A stretch of 64,000 nucleotides of DNA. It comes from DUPQ01 sp022706885 (GTDB lineage: Bacteria > Bacillota > Clostridia > DUPQ01). The position numbers and the translations under genes are program-made. The notes under the pieces are model-generated. The model searched no databases. It saw nothing but the letters and a program-made list of their open reading frames with translations, and had not been told where the DNA came from. The stretch spans positions 161,505 through 225,504 of the forward strand of contig JAKJBR010000001.1 in NCBI GenBank assembly GCA_022706885.1. Direction: 5' to 3'. Positions 7,338-14,824 of the stretch are shown here, one piece after another (the first letter of the stretch is position 1; every line of letters begins with the position of its first letter).

Positions 7338-9062
7338 ATGGTGAAAAAGAAAAAGACAGGTTTGATTATTACTGTCACTGTAATCGTTTTAGCGGTTGTA
7401 GCAGCATTGTTGTTTCTTTTTCGCAACAGACTTTTTTGCAATATCGGACATTTCAATGTCACAACTTTCAACAGCGATATAGTTATTAAAAGGTCGGATG
7501 CACAGGAACCGCTGAATATGCCGTACAGATATTCCAAGGCTTTATTGGATAAAAGGTTGGTGTTCAGAGAGGAAATAGAAAGACTCAACATAACCACCGT
7601 CAGATATGAAATAAGTAATACGGGTCTGACTTTGTATAACTGTAAGGAGGTTTTGAAAAATCCGGAAAGCGGAGTGACAAAGAAAGTTATAGAATCAATA
7701 AAGTACTGTAAAGGTATAACTGCATTAAGCGGTTTAACTGCTGATAAAGCGGACAGTAAAATCACAATTTACCGAGGTTACTCTGCGGACCTTCTGGAAC
7801 AGAGTTTACATAACTATGTAATAATTCCCTCTACCCTTAGCGAACATATAGATTCTCAATTATCCGATAATGAAAAGGTATTGTTCCTTGCAAATTCCGG
7901 CACAAGCAGTCTGGCATATTTCACCATAATAGGGGAATATGAAACCAAGCACAGACATGACACTTTTTACTTTTCCTATTCAGGATTGAGCAATGTGGTG
8001 CTGGGAGGGAAAGAAGATATTGCCGATCATATCGACTACATGGGGATTGATGTAAACAATAAAGCGAACCTTGTAAAATTCTCATATTTCCTGAGCGAAT
8101 ATTTTGCAGACTATAATGTGCTTTCACAGTATGAAAAAAGAATAAACAAATTCAATGAACCTTATCAATATATGTATGTAAACAATGTTGATATCCTGCC
8201 GATAAATCTTTCGGAAGATTCCGGTTTTGAAAAGAATATAATAACCGTAACCGGAATAGACGGTAACGATAATCTTCAGATGTCGCATGTATACGGTGAT
8301 GCATTAATTGAAGACTACCATAAATATTCGCAATATATAACGGACATAATAATAAGCACAGGGGTAAAAGGAGAGGATTGGTCTAAGTACCCGCTAAATG
8401 TAAAGATTCCCTGTTACGGTATTAATTTCGGAGGTTACGGATTGGAAGGCTTTTATGTGAAATATACGGAATACTACCAATCACACGGTATGGATAGTCC
8501 TTGGTACCATCAGGCTGTTACAAGTATAAGAGAAATTAAAAGTATGAAAAAAAATTGTGATATAACATTTTATACCAACTATACCGAAAAGGACCTTGTT
8601 GTTATCAGAAAAGAAGACTATGTGGAGCCCAAGGATCACTTGGACAGCGGCATAACGGGATATGCAATTGTGCCTAAAATGATATGGGAATCGGTCCGCA
8701 ACCATCCCGATATAGACTACCAGATTATAAGGTTGTTTGAGCAACCGAAAAAAGAAGACAACCCTTCGGACAGAATGAGATTCGGATTTAAAGTAATAGG
8801 CTATTATGAAACCGCTGACGAAAGTGATACGGTGTATGTTACATATGGCGGGTATAACAGGAAGTATGTAAAGGAGCCTTTCAAAAACGAGTGCATCCGG
8901 TCTATGATTATAGAAACAAGAAGCGATGCCGACATTACTCCGTTGCTGGAATATCTGGAGCAGTATTTTGCACCGGCATCCGATACATCAAAATATGCGG
9001 GAAAGAAAAACCTATTGGGAATGGAGTATGAGTACTGTTATACTATTACCAGTGAGCAGTAA
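7338..9062 (+). CDS. membrane-anchored double-domain protein, paralogue 3 of 3
   Basis: A 574-residue paralogue. The ATG at 7338 is preferred because GAGGG lies ten bases upstream; a GTG nine codons earlier and a GTG one codon later are alternatives. VKKKKTG precedes one N-terminal membrane helix (LIITVTVIVLAVVAALLFLF), then two copies of the domain with FTIIGEYETKHRHDTFYFSY and FKVIGYYETADESDTVYVTY. No C-terminal membrane helices and no catalytic motif are visible. The three genes share order, spacing and flanking sequence, with a Ccgtaa-ttgtgt motif after genes 1 and 2, so they come from duplication of one unit. Function unknown. Confidence 0.75.
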   Translation: MVKKKKTGLIITVTVIVLAVVAALLFLFRNRLFCNIGHFNVTTFNSDIVIKRSDAQEPLNMPYRYSKALLDKRLVFREEIERLNITTVRYEISNTGLTLYNCKEVLKNPESGVTKKVIESIKYCKGITALSGLTADKADSKITIYRGYSADLLEQSLHNYVIIPSTLSEHIDSQLSDNEKVLFLANSGTSSLAYFTIIGEYETKHRHDTFYFSYSGLSNVVLGGKEDIADHIDYMGIDVNNKANLVKFSYFLSEYFADYNVLSQYEKRINKFNEPYQYMYVNNVDILPINLSEDSGFEKNIITVTGIDGNDNLQMSHVYGDALIEDYHKYSQYITDIIISTGVKGEDWSKYPLNVKIPCYGINFGGYGLEGFYVKYTEYYQSHGMDSPWYHQAVTSIREIKSMKKNCDITFYTNYTEKDLVVIRKEDYVEPKDHLDSGITGYAIVPKMIWESVRNHPDIDYQIIRLFEQPKKEDNPSDRMRFGFKVIGYYETADESDTVYVTYGGYNRKYVKEPFKNECIRSMIIETRSDADITPLLEYLEQYFAPASDTSKYAGKKNLLGMEYEYCYTITSEQ

Positions 9063-9117
9063 AAACGGCGATTATGACAGACTTTGCCGTAAATCACATT
9101 AATCGGAGGAAAAGAAA

Positions 9118-9660
9118 ATGCTTAAACTACAGGGAAAATCCATATATTTAGCAGCACTGGAACGTGCAGACTGCCGCAAACTTTTTGAGGACAACGAATA
9201 CGATTTTGAGAATCCTACCGATATTCTTTACATCGGTTATTCTGTAGAAGGAGCCGACAAGTGGTTTGAGGAGATACAGGCGGCACAGGGAAAGACACAT
9301 GTGCGACTGGGAATCTTTCTCAATGACGGTACTGTGATAGGAGATATCGCCATGCAGAATATCGATAATCGTAACCGTTCCTGTTCCATCGGCATGGGCA
9401 TACAGAAGTTGGAAAACCGTAACAGAGGTTATGGCAAGCAGGCAGTCTCGCTGATACTTGAGTACGGTTTTTGCAACCTGGGTCTTGAACGCATTACGGC
9501 AGGCACATTGGACTGCAATATTTCAGCAAAGAAGTCGCTGGAGAAGCTGGGATTTGTCTTGGAAGGACGCGAGCGCAAGGCAATCTATTTCGGCGGCGTG
9601 CGTCATGACCGGCTTTGTTATGCTATGCTTGCGGAGGAGTATAATGGAAAGCAGCATTAA
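9118..9660 (+). CDS. GNAT-family N-acetyltransferase (RimJ/RimL-like)
   Basis: A 180-residue single-domain acetyltransferase. The acetyl-CoA pyrophosphate-binding motif is RNRGYGKQAV (about residues 100-109), followed by the GNAT strand ERITAGTLDCNISAKKSLEK and LGFVLEGRERKAIYFGG. This C-terminal pattern matches the RimJ/RimL branch, which acetylates N-terminal residues of proteins or small amines; the substrate cannot be assigned. The ribosome-binding site GGAGG is eight to nine bases before the ATG. It overlaps the following methyltransferase by 17 nt, so the two form a coupled pair. The coding sequence looks somewhat richer in G and C than its neighbours, which may mean transfer. Confidence 0.85.
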   Translation: MLKLQGKSIYLAALERADCRKLFEDNEYDFENPTDILYIGYSVEGADKWFEEIQAAQGKTHVRLGIFLNDGTVIGDIAMQNIDNRNRSCSIGMGIQKLENRNRGYGKQAVSLILEYGFCNLGLERITAGTLDCNISAKKSLEKLGFVLEGRERKAIYFGGVRHDRLCYAMLAEEYNGKQH

Positions 9661-10417
9661 AAAGTTCTGGAATGACGGTTCCGATGAGTACTATAACAGA
9701 GCATATAACATAAACAACAATGCGATAAGGATAAAAGCCGACCCGTGGTGGGCGTTTCCCGTACCTGTCCGTAATATGATTCAAAATGCGTTTAGCAGTA
9801 TGAAAGGTATTAAGGTGCTTGTACCGTCAAGCGGAGACAACGGAGCGGTTTTTGCCTTTCATTTGCTCGGTGCAACAGTTGTCTCTGCGGACATTTCGGA
9901 GCAGCAACTGGGAAATGCAAAAAGGATTGCCGACAATGAACGCTGGGATATTGAATTTATTCAAGCCGACACTATGAAGTTAGACGGAATGTGCGATAGT
10001 GAATTTGATCTTGTCTACACATCAAACGGCACTCATATCTGGATAAATGACCTACAAGCTATGTATTCAAACTTCAACCGTGTGTTGAAGCCGAAGGGAA
10101 AGTATATTATGTTTGAAACTCATCCTTTCAATCGACCGTTTGACGATTCAGGTGCAAAAATAAAAGTGAAAAAGCCGTACAACGATACAACAGGAAACCA
10201 TTGGCGAATTATGGATATATTTAATGCCGTTATCAGCCAAGGCTTTTATATTCTGCATCTTGAGGAATTTCACGCAGAACCCGGGGCACACGACTTATGG
10301 TTTTACAAAACTATTAAAGAAGCCGAAGCGGACGGAAACAGGAAATATGATATAAAGCATAATCCGTTCGCGGCTCTGCCGGCATGGTTTGGGCTTTCCT
10401 CAATAAAAAGATATTAG
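9644..10417 (+). CDS. class I SAM-dependent methyltransferase
   Basis: A 257-residue methyltransferase. I place the start at 9644, just after GCGGAGGAG inside the end of the acetyltransferase gene; the longer open frame upstream is a shadow of that gene. The SAM-binding region is KVLVPSSGDNGAVFAFHLLG (motif I, with an altered VPSSGDNG loop), then VVSADISEQQL with the acidic residue that would hold the ribose hydroxyls. ADTMKLD..FDLVYTSNG and the RVLKPKGKYIMFETHPF segment complete the Rossmann fold. The acceptor is unknown. The neighbouring acetyltransferase suggests a small modification pair. Confidence 0.85.
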   Translation: MESSIKKFWNDGSDEYYNRAYNINNNAIRIKADPWWAFPVPVRNMIQNAFSSMKGIKVLVPSSGDNGAVFAFHLLGATVVSADISEQQLGNAKRIADNERWDIEFIQADTMKLDGMCDSEFDLVYTSNGTHIWINDLQAMYSNFNRVLKPKGKYIMFETHPFNRPFDDSGAKIKVKKPYNDTTGNHWRIMDIFNAVISQGFYILHLEEFHAEPGAHDLWFYKTIKEAEADGNRKYDIKHNPFAALPAWFGLSSIKRY

Positions 10418-10460
10418 GACGAACTTTATTAAATAGCACTATTACTATTACCGAAATTTA

Positions 10461-10489
10461 TTGACATTACAAAGATGTGTTGATATACT
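10461..10489 (+). promoter_or_regulatory. consensus promoter of the tyrS leader
   Basis: TTGACA (10461-10466), exactly 17 bases, TATACT (10484-10489). This is the closest match to the sigma-A consensus in the region and would start transcription near 10496, about 20 bases before the leader peptide ATG. Confidence 0.85.
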
Positions 10490-10515
10490 TCGGATAAATT
10501 AAAAAGGAGCGCCAA

Positions 10516-10599
10516 ATGGCAGTAAACAGAAAACACAGTTCAAATATGTATTATTACAACTATTACTACTTAAATAGGCTTGGGCTGTTATTGTCGTAA
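10516..10599 (+). CDS. tyrosine-rich leader peptide controlling tyrS
   Basis: A 27-residue frame with a good ribosome-binding site (GGAG, six bases before ATG) that reads MAVNRKHSSN, then M-YYYNYYY (residues 11-18), then LNRLGLLLS and a stop. Six of seven consecutive codons are Tyr codons. It lies between a consensus promoter and an intrinsic terminator in front of the tyrosyl-tRNA synthetase gene. By analogy with trp, his and pheST leaders, ribosomes would stall on the Tyr codons when charged tRNA-Tyr is scarce. I find no T-box in this leader, although T-boxes are the usual control of tyrS in Bacillota. The function is inferred, but the arrangement is hard to explain otherwise. Confidence 0.85.
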   Translation: MAVNRKHSSNMYYYNYYYLNRLGLLLS

Positions 10600-10634
10600 T
10601 TCTTTTGTAGAAACAATTAATGATTAGGCTCAGG
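10579..10634 (+). promoter_or_regulatory. candidate antiterminator pairing in the tyrS leader
   Basis: CTTGGGCT (10579-10586, codons 22-24 of the leader peptide) can pair over eight bases, with some G-U pairs, with GGCTCAGG (10627-10634), the 5' arm of the terminator. A ribosome stalled on the Tyr codons at about residues 12-17 leaves the first arm free, so the antiterminator forms. A ribosome reaching the stop codon at 10597 covers it, so the terminator forms. The pairing was worked out by eye. Confidence 0.65.
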
Positions 10635-10654
10635 CAAACGCTTGAGTCTTTTTT
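10626..10654 (+). terminator. attenuator terminator before tyrS
   Basis: AGGCTCAGGC and GCTTGAGTCT form a 10-bp stem (two G-U pairs) around an AAAC loop, followed by six T. It lies 20 bases upstream of the tyrS start, so transcription must read through it to express tyrS. Confidence 0.85.
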
Positions 10655-10673
10655 GATGTAAGGAGAAACAGGT

Positions 10674-11846
10674 ATGAATAATGGAAAAACAATGGAAATT
10701 CTAATGAAAAATGCGGTCAATGTTTTCAATGAAGAAGAACTTCGCACAAAGCTGAGCAGCGGGAAATCCCTGAAGGTAAAGTTCGGTGCCGATCCGTCCA
10801 GACCGGATTTGCATCTGGGACACACGGTGCCTTTGAGAATGCTGAAAGTGTTGCAGCAGGCAGGACATCATATCATATTTGTGATAGGCGATTTTACCGG
10901 CATGATAGGAGACCCGTCGGGCAGAAGCAAGACAAGAAGTCAGCTGTCTTATGAAGAAACCGGAAAGAACGGTCGAACATATTTTGAGCAGGTAACAAAG
11001 ATATTGGATCCGTCGAAAACAGAGATAGTATACAACTCGGAATGGCTGGGAAAGATGAGGTTTACCGATGTTATTGAATTGGCCGGGAAGTATACTCTTG
11101 CAAGGATAATGGAAAGAGAGGATTTTTCCGCAAGGTATTCGAATAATCAACCGATAGGTATTCATGAGCTTTTATACCCTCTTATACAAGGATATGATTC
11201 GGTTGCGGTTAATGCCGATATTGAAATAGGAGGAACCGATCAAACATTTAATCTTCTGGTGGGCAGAGAACTGCAAAAGGATTACGGGCAGATTCCTCAG
11301 GTAGTTATGACTTTCCCGCTTATTGCGGGATTGGACGGAGTGGAGAAGATGAGTAAATCTTTGGATAACTATATAGGTATAGATGAGTCGGCGGAGATAA
11401 TGTATGAAAAGTGCATGCGGATTCCCGACGGATTGCTTACTGACTATTTCAGACTTACAACGGATATTTGTGAAGCAGAGTATACCGATATTATTTCTGA
11501 GGATATAAGAGAAGCCCATAAAGTATATGCAAGAAAGATAGTGGAGATGTACCACGGAAGAGACTGTATTAATGCGGCGGAAGACAGATATAACAGTATT
11601 GCCGCAAAGGCAATTCCGGACAATATAGAGGTATTTCATATTGAGGAGCATGAGACGGGCATTATTGATGTTCTTGTAAAAACAGGTTTAGCAACATCCA
11701 ACTCGGAAGCCAGAAGACTGATAGCGGGCAGAGGTATTAAAATTGACGGTATAACTGTTAATGACTTTAGTGTCAGATTAAAAGGTAAGTTTGTTATATG
11801 CAGAGGGAAGAATAAGTTTATTGAAGTAAGAATGAAGATGATATAA
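10674..11846 (+). CDS. tyrS: tyrosyl-tRNA synthetase
   Basis: A 390-residue class I synthetase that charges tRNA-Tyr. The HIGH-type motif is HLGH at residues 47-50 and the KMSKS loop is at 225-229 (VEKMSKSLDN). The QGYDSVAVNADIEIGGTDQ stretch matches the tyrosine/ATP pocket of the bacterial TyrZ-like branch. The C-terminal ~65 residues are an S4 RNA-binding domain (TSNSEARRLIAGRGIKIDG). The start has AAGGAG upstream. Expression is predicted to depend on a tyrosine-codon attenuator just upstream, linking synthesis of the enzyme to charged tRNA-Tyr supply. Confidence 0.97.
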   Translation: MNNGKTMEILMKNAVNVFNEEELRTKLSSGKSLKVKFGADPSRPDLHLGHTVPLRMLKVLQQAGHHIIFVIGDFTGMIGDPSGRSKTRSQLSYEETGKNGRTYFEQVTKILDPSKTEIVYNSEWLGKMRFTDVIELAGKYTLARIMEREDFSARYSNNQPIGIHELLYPLIQGYDSVAVNADIEIGGTDQTFNLLVGRELQKDYGQIPQVVMTFPLIAGLDGVEKMSKSLDNYIGIDESAEIMYEKCMRIPDGLLTDYFRLTTDICEAEYTDIISEDIREAHKVYARKIVEMYHGRDCINAAEDRYNSIAAKAIPDNIEVFHIEEHETGIIDVLVKTGLATSNSEARRLIAGRGIKIDGITVNDFSVRLKGKFVICRGKNKFIEVRMKMI

Positions 11847-11943
11847 TATGCAAAAGGAGATAATGAGGTATAAATGAATCGGTTTATGACACTTTCCGAC
11901 AGTATTGAGATATAATAGTTTATAGCAAAGAGAGGTAAAAAAC

Positions 11944-12768
11944 ATGAATGAAACATTAAGCAAACTATGGGATACTCTGCTTGAAGCATCTGCTACGGCG
12001 GGTTTGAGGATACTGCTGGCAATAGCGGTACTGATTGTAGGTCTTCTGCTTATCAAATACCTTGTGAAGTTTATAGTGAAATCCAAAGGATTCAATAAAA
12101 TTGACGTAACGGTACAGACATTTTTAAAAAGCGCTCTGGCTATTACATTGAAAGTGCTTCTTATTATCTCCGTGATAGGAATACTGGGTGTTCCGCTGAC
12201 ATCAATAATAGCGGTGCTTGCTTCTGCCGGACTGGCAATAGGATTGGCATTACAGGGAGCACTGTCCAATTTTGCCGGAGGGATAATGATACTGGTATTT
12301 CGTCCTTTCAAGGTAGGAGATTTTGTAGACAACGGAACGCATATGGGTTATGTCGATTCAATAACCATATTTTATACAAGGCTGCTGACAAAAGATAATA
12401 AACTTGTAACTGTTCCCAACAGTACCATGACTACCGCATCTATAACCAACTTCAGTGCAAAAGAGTTGAGACGCGTGGATATAGAGTACAACGTTTCATA
12501 TAAAAACGACATAGATAAGGTAAAAAGTGTTTTGACTTCAGTAGCGGAGAAACATCCTTTAGTTCTTAAAGATCCGGCTGTAACATCCGGAGTTTATGCT
12601 CATGGTCCTAATTCACTTGTGTATGTATTAAGAGCATGGTGTAAAGCCGACGATTATTGGACGGTATATTTTGACATGAACGAAAACGTAAAGAAATCAT
12701 TTGATGAGCAAGGGATTGAGATACCTTTACAGCAGGTGGTTGTGGATATAAAGGATAAGAATAAATAG
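11944..12768 (+). CDS. MscS-family small-conductance mechanosensitive channel
   Basis: A 274-residue membrane protein. Three hydrophobic helices occupy about residues 15-40, 60-80 and 88-120. The third is the pore-lining, Gly/Ala-rich TM3 typical of MscS (ASAGLAIGLALQGALSNFAG). The cytoplasmic beta domain follows (FKVGDFVDNG, VTVPNSTMTTASITNFSA) and then an alpha/beta C-terminal domain. Such channels release solutes during hypo-osmotic shock. The gene follows tyrS after 97 bases containing a possible TATAAT -10 at 11911-11916 without a clear -35, so it may have its own promoter. The ribosome-binding site is AGAGAGG. Confidence 0.93.
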   Translation: MNETLSKLWDTLLEASATAGLRILLAIAVLIVGLLLIKYLVKFIVKSKGFNKIDVTVQTFLKSALAITLKVLLIISVIGILGVPLTSIIAVLASAGLAIGLALQGALSNFAGGIMILVFRPFKVGDFVDNGTHMGYVDSITIFYTRLLTKDNKLVTVPNSTMTTASITNFSAKELRRVDIEYNVSYKNDIDKVKSVLTSVAEKHPLVLKDPAVTSGVYAHGPNSLVYVLRAWCKADDYWTVYFDMNENVKKSFDEQGIEIPLQQVVVDIKDKNK

Positions 12769-12801
12769 GATTAATTTGGTTATAGAAGAAAGCATAAGTA
12801 G

Positions 12802-12827
12802 TCGGTGGCATGTGCTGCCGATTTCTT
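12802..12827 (+). terminator. intrinsic terminator between mscS and aroQ
   Basis: TCGGTGGCA and TGCTGCCGA form a 9-bp stem (two G-U pairs) around a two-base loop, followed by TTTCTT. It lies between the convergent mscS-like gene and aroQ. Confidence 0.55.
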
Positions 12828-12856
12828 CGTAAAAGATAATAAGAATAATTGCTTAA

Positions 12857-13294
12857 TCAGCATCTGTCGATAGCATCCTTCAAAAGCAATATGGCTTCTT
12901 TATATCCTTCAAATCCTTTTCCCGTAACGGTTTTTATACATACATTTGCAGTGTAGGAATGTTTCCGGAAATCCTCACGTTTTGTAATATCGCTTAAATG
13001 CACTTCCACAGCCGGAAGCCCCACGGATTTTATTGCATCGGCAATGGCTATACTTGTATGGGAATATGCTGCGGGGTTTATGACTATGGCATCGGAAATC
13101 ATATATGCATCCTGTATTTTATCGATGATATCACCTTCATGGTTGGATTGAAAAATCTCACATTGAATATTGTTTTGCGTACAGATATCCTTTATGTATC
13201 TTACTAAATCCGCATATGTTGCATGACCGTATATTTCCGGTTCTCTGATACCCAGCATATTCATATTGGGTCCGTTTATAACTAAAAGTTTCAT
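12857..13294 (-). CDS. aroQ: type II 3-dehydroquinate dehydratase
   Basis: A 145-residue enzyme that dehydrates 3-dehydroquinate to 3-dehydroshikimate (third step of the shikimate pathway). The N-terminus LVINGPNMNMLGIREPEIYG holds the catalytic Tyr22. QSNHEGDIIDKIQ and the active-site His79 in INPAAYSHTSIAI are the other family hallmarks. Type II enzymes are about 145-150 residues and form dodecamers, matching the length. It is the last gene of the leftward aro operon, and its ATG overlaps the stop of the fused chorismate mutase/AroE/AroK gene by 4 nt. Confidence 0.96.
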   Translation of the reverse strand: MKLLVINGPNMNMLGIREPEIYGHATYADLVRYIKDICTQNNIQCEIFQSNHEGDIIDKIQDAYMISDAIVINPAAYSHTSIAIADAIKSVGLPAVEVHLSDITKREDFRKHSYTANVCIKTVTGKGFEGYKEAILLLKDAIDRC

Positions 13295-14799
13295 AAGCCT
13301 AACACCTCATATATTTTTAAATGTGCTTTATCTGTATCGTCACAGTCTATTTGATAATCCGACCAGCCGAGATAATTATTCTTTCTTGCTTTGTAAAGCT
13401 CTTCCAAAGTGTTTTGCTGCGACAGCGGTCTGTCGAGTGTGGAAAGCAGTGATAAATCTCTTTTCAGAAAAACGACAATACCGTTCTGGCGTAAGAGATA
13501 GCGGTTTCTTTCTCGGGTTACAACACCGCCGCCTGTAGATATTACACAGTTGCTTTGTTTAGTTACTTTTTCCAGCACCTTTGTTTCAATGTCCCTGAAG
13601 AAAACTTCTCCTTTGTCTTTTATAATGTCCGATGCACTCTTATTATATGTTGCGGCTATTACCTCATCGGTATCTATAAAGGCTCTTTCAGTCAGTTCTG
13701 CAAGAGCTTTTCCCGCAGTGCTCTTTCCGCTTCCCGGCATTCCTATGAGTACTATGTTCCCGGTTTTCTTAGCTACCTTTTCAACTACTCTTTCAATTAC
13801 GGAATCATCGATTACGGAATCGGTAAACAGTTCGGCGGCTTTCTTTGCCTGTGCCACAAGCATGGAGAGTCCGTTATATGCTTTTATACCAAGTTTGGAT
13901 GCCTCATACATCAATCTTGTTTGAGCGGGATTGTATATGAGATCGAAAAGAGCAATACATTTTTTGAAAGAGGAGATATCTATAACGGTTTTGCCGTTGT
14001 CAGGGTACATTCCCACCGGTGTGGAGTTAATAATTATATCGCTGTCATAGTGATTGCTTATATTTCCGTAATTTTCCTGACCGCTTCTGGATACCGTTAC
14101 CAGACAGCCTGCGTTCATGTCCCGTATTGCCGCTTTGATTGTGGCAGCGGAGCCTCCGTCACCCAGAAGGAGAACCTTTTTACCTTCCGGATTTATGCCG
14201 CTTCTTTCAATCATATATCTAAAACCGTAGTAATCGGTATTATCTCCTATAAGACTGTTTGCTCTCCATATAACGGTATTGACACTGCCGGTTCTTTTTG
14301 CAATAGGTGTCAGTATATTACAGTATTTCATAATATCTTTTTTATAGGGTATCGTTACGTTAAAACCGTCAAGGTCGCTGTTATGTACAAAATCATAAAG
14401 CTGATCGGGCTGCTTTTCATAAAGCCCGTATTCATAATCGCCCAGATGAGAATGTATAAGCGGGGAGTAACTGTGCTGTAATCCGGCACCCAATAAACCG
14501 AACTTCTTATTGGAATATCCGAACGCAGACGGCTTAGAAATATTCAGCTTTTCCTGATAAGATTTGCTTGTATCAAACAATGTATTGAAGAGTATTTGTG
14601 TATAGGAGACCAACTCTTCGTCCGTCTTGGAGATAATATCTGAAAGTTTGGCTTTTTCCAATTCACTGTTAAGTATGGGTATGTTGTGTACTTTTTTATA
14701 CTCTGCAATGTCTTTTACAATGCCCATTCTTTCCTGAAATAATTGTAAAAGTTTATCATCAATTTTATCTATTTCTTTTCTCAAATCGTCTAAATTCAT
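13291..14799 (-). CDS. chorismate mutase - shikimate dehydrogenase - shikimate kinase fusion
   Basis: One 502-residue chain with three domains. Residues 1-85 are an AroQ-class chorismate mutase (LRKEIDKIDDKLLQLFQERM, then IAEYKKVHNIPI). Residues about 93-340 are shikimate dehydrogenase: HSYSP shikimate-binding serines, NVTIPYKKD with the catalytic Lys, NTDYYGF with the Asp, and the LGDGGSAAT nucleotide-binding loop. Residues about 348-502 are shikimate kinase with P-loop GMPGSGKST, DTDEVI and STGGGVV. It therefore covers steps 4 and 5 of the pathway plus the first step beyond chorismate toward prephenate. No frameshift or stop separates the parts. The mutase is fused to enzymes that act before its own substrate is made, which suggests operon packaging rather than simple channelling. 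Confidence 0.93.
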   Translation of the reverse strand: MNLDDLRKEIDKIDDKLLQLFQERMGIVKDIAEYKKVHNIPILNSELEKAKLSDIISKTDEELVSYTQILFNTLFDTSKSYQEKLNISKPSAFGYSNKKFGLLGAGLQHSYSPLIHSHLGDYEYGLYEKQPDQLYDFVHNSDLDGFNVTIPYKKDIMKYCNILTPIAKRTGSVNTVIWRANSLIGDNTDYYGFRYMIERSGINPEGKKVLLLGDGGSAATIKAAIRDMNAGCLVTVSRSGQENYGNISNHYDSDIIINSTPVGMYPDNGKTVIDISSFKKCIALFDLIYNPAQTRLMYEASKLGIKAYNGLSMLVAQAKKAAELFTDSVIDDSVIERVVEKVAKKTGNIVLIGMPGSGKSTAGKALAELTERAFIDTDEVIAATYNKSASDIIKDKGEVFFRDIETKVLEKVTKQSNCVISTGGGVVTRERNRYLLRQNGIVVFLKRDLSLLSTLDRPLSQQNTLEELYKARKNNYLGWSDYQIDCDDTDKAHLKIYEVLGL

Positions 14800-14824
14800 T
14801 TTATCCCTTTATATAATTTTTAAA

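Noticed and set aside
9458..9643. An upstream extension of the methyltransferase frame
   Set aside because: It overlaps the acetyltransferase gene in another frame, and a strong ribosome-binding site supports the start at 9644.
10418..10673. T-box riboswitch before tyrS
   Set aside because: Looked for the conserved T-box antiterminator bulge and specifier structure and found none; the Tyr-rich leader peptide explains the region better.
13555..14481. A 308-codon open frame opposite the chorismate mutase/AroE/AroK fusion
   Set aside because: It is a shadow of the fused gene; the sense strand carries all three domain motifs.
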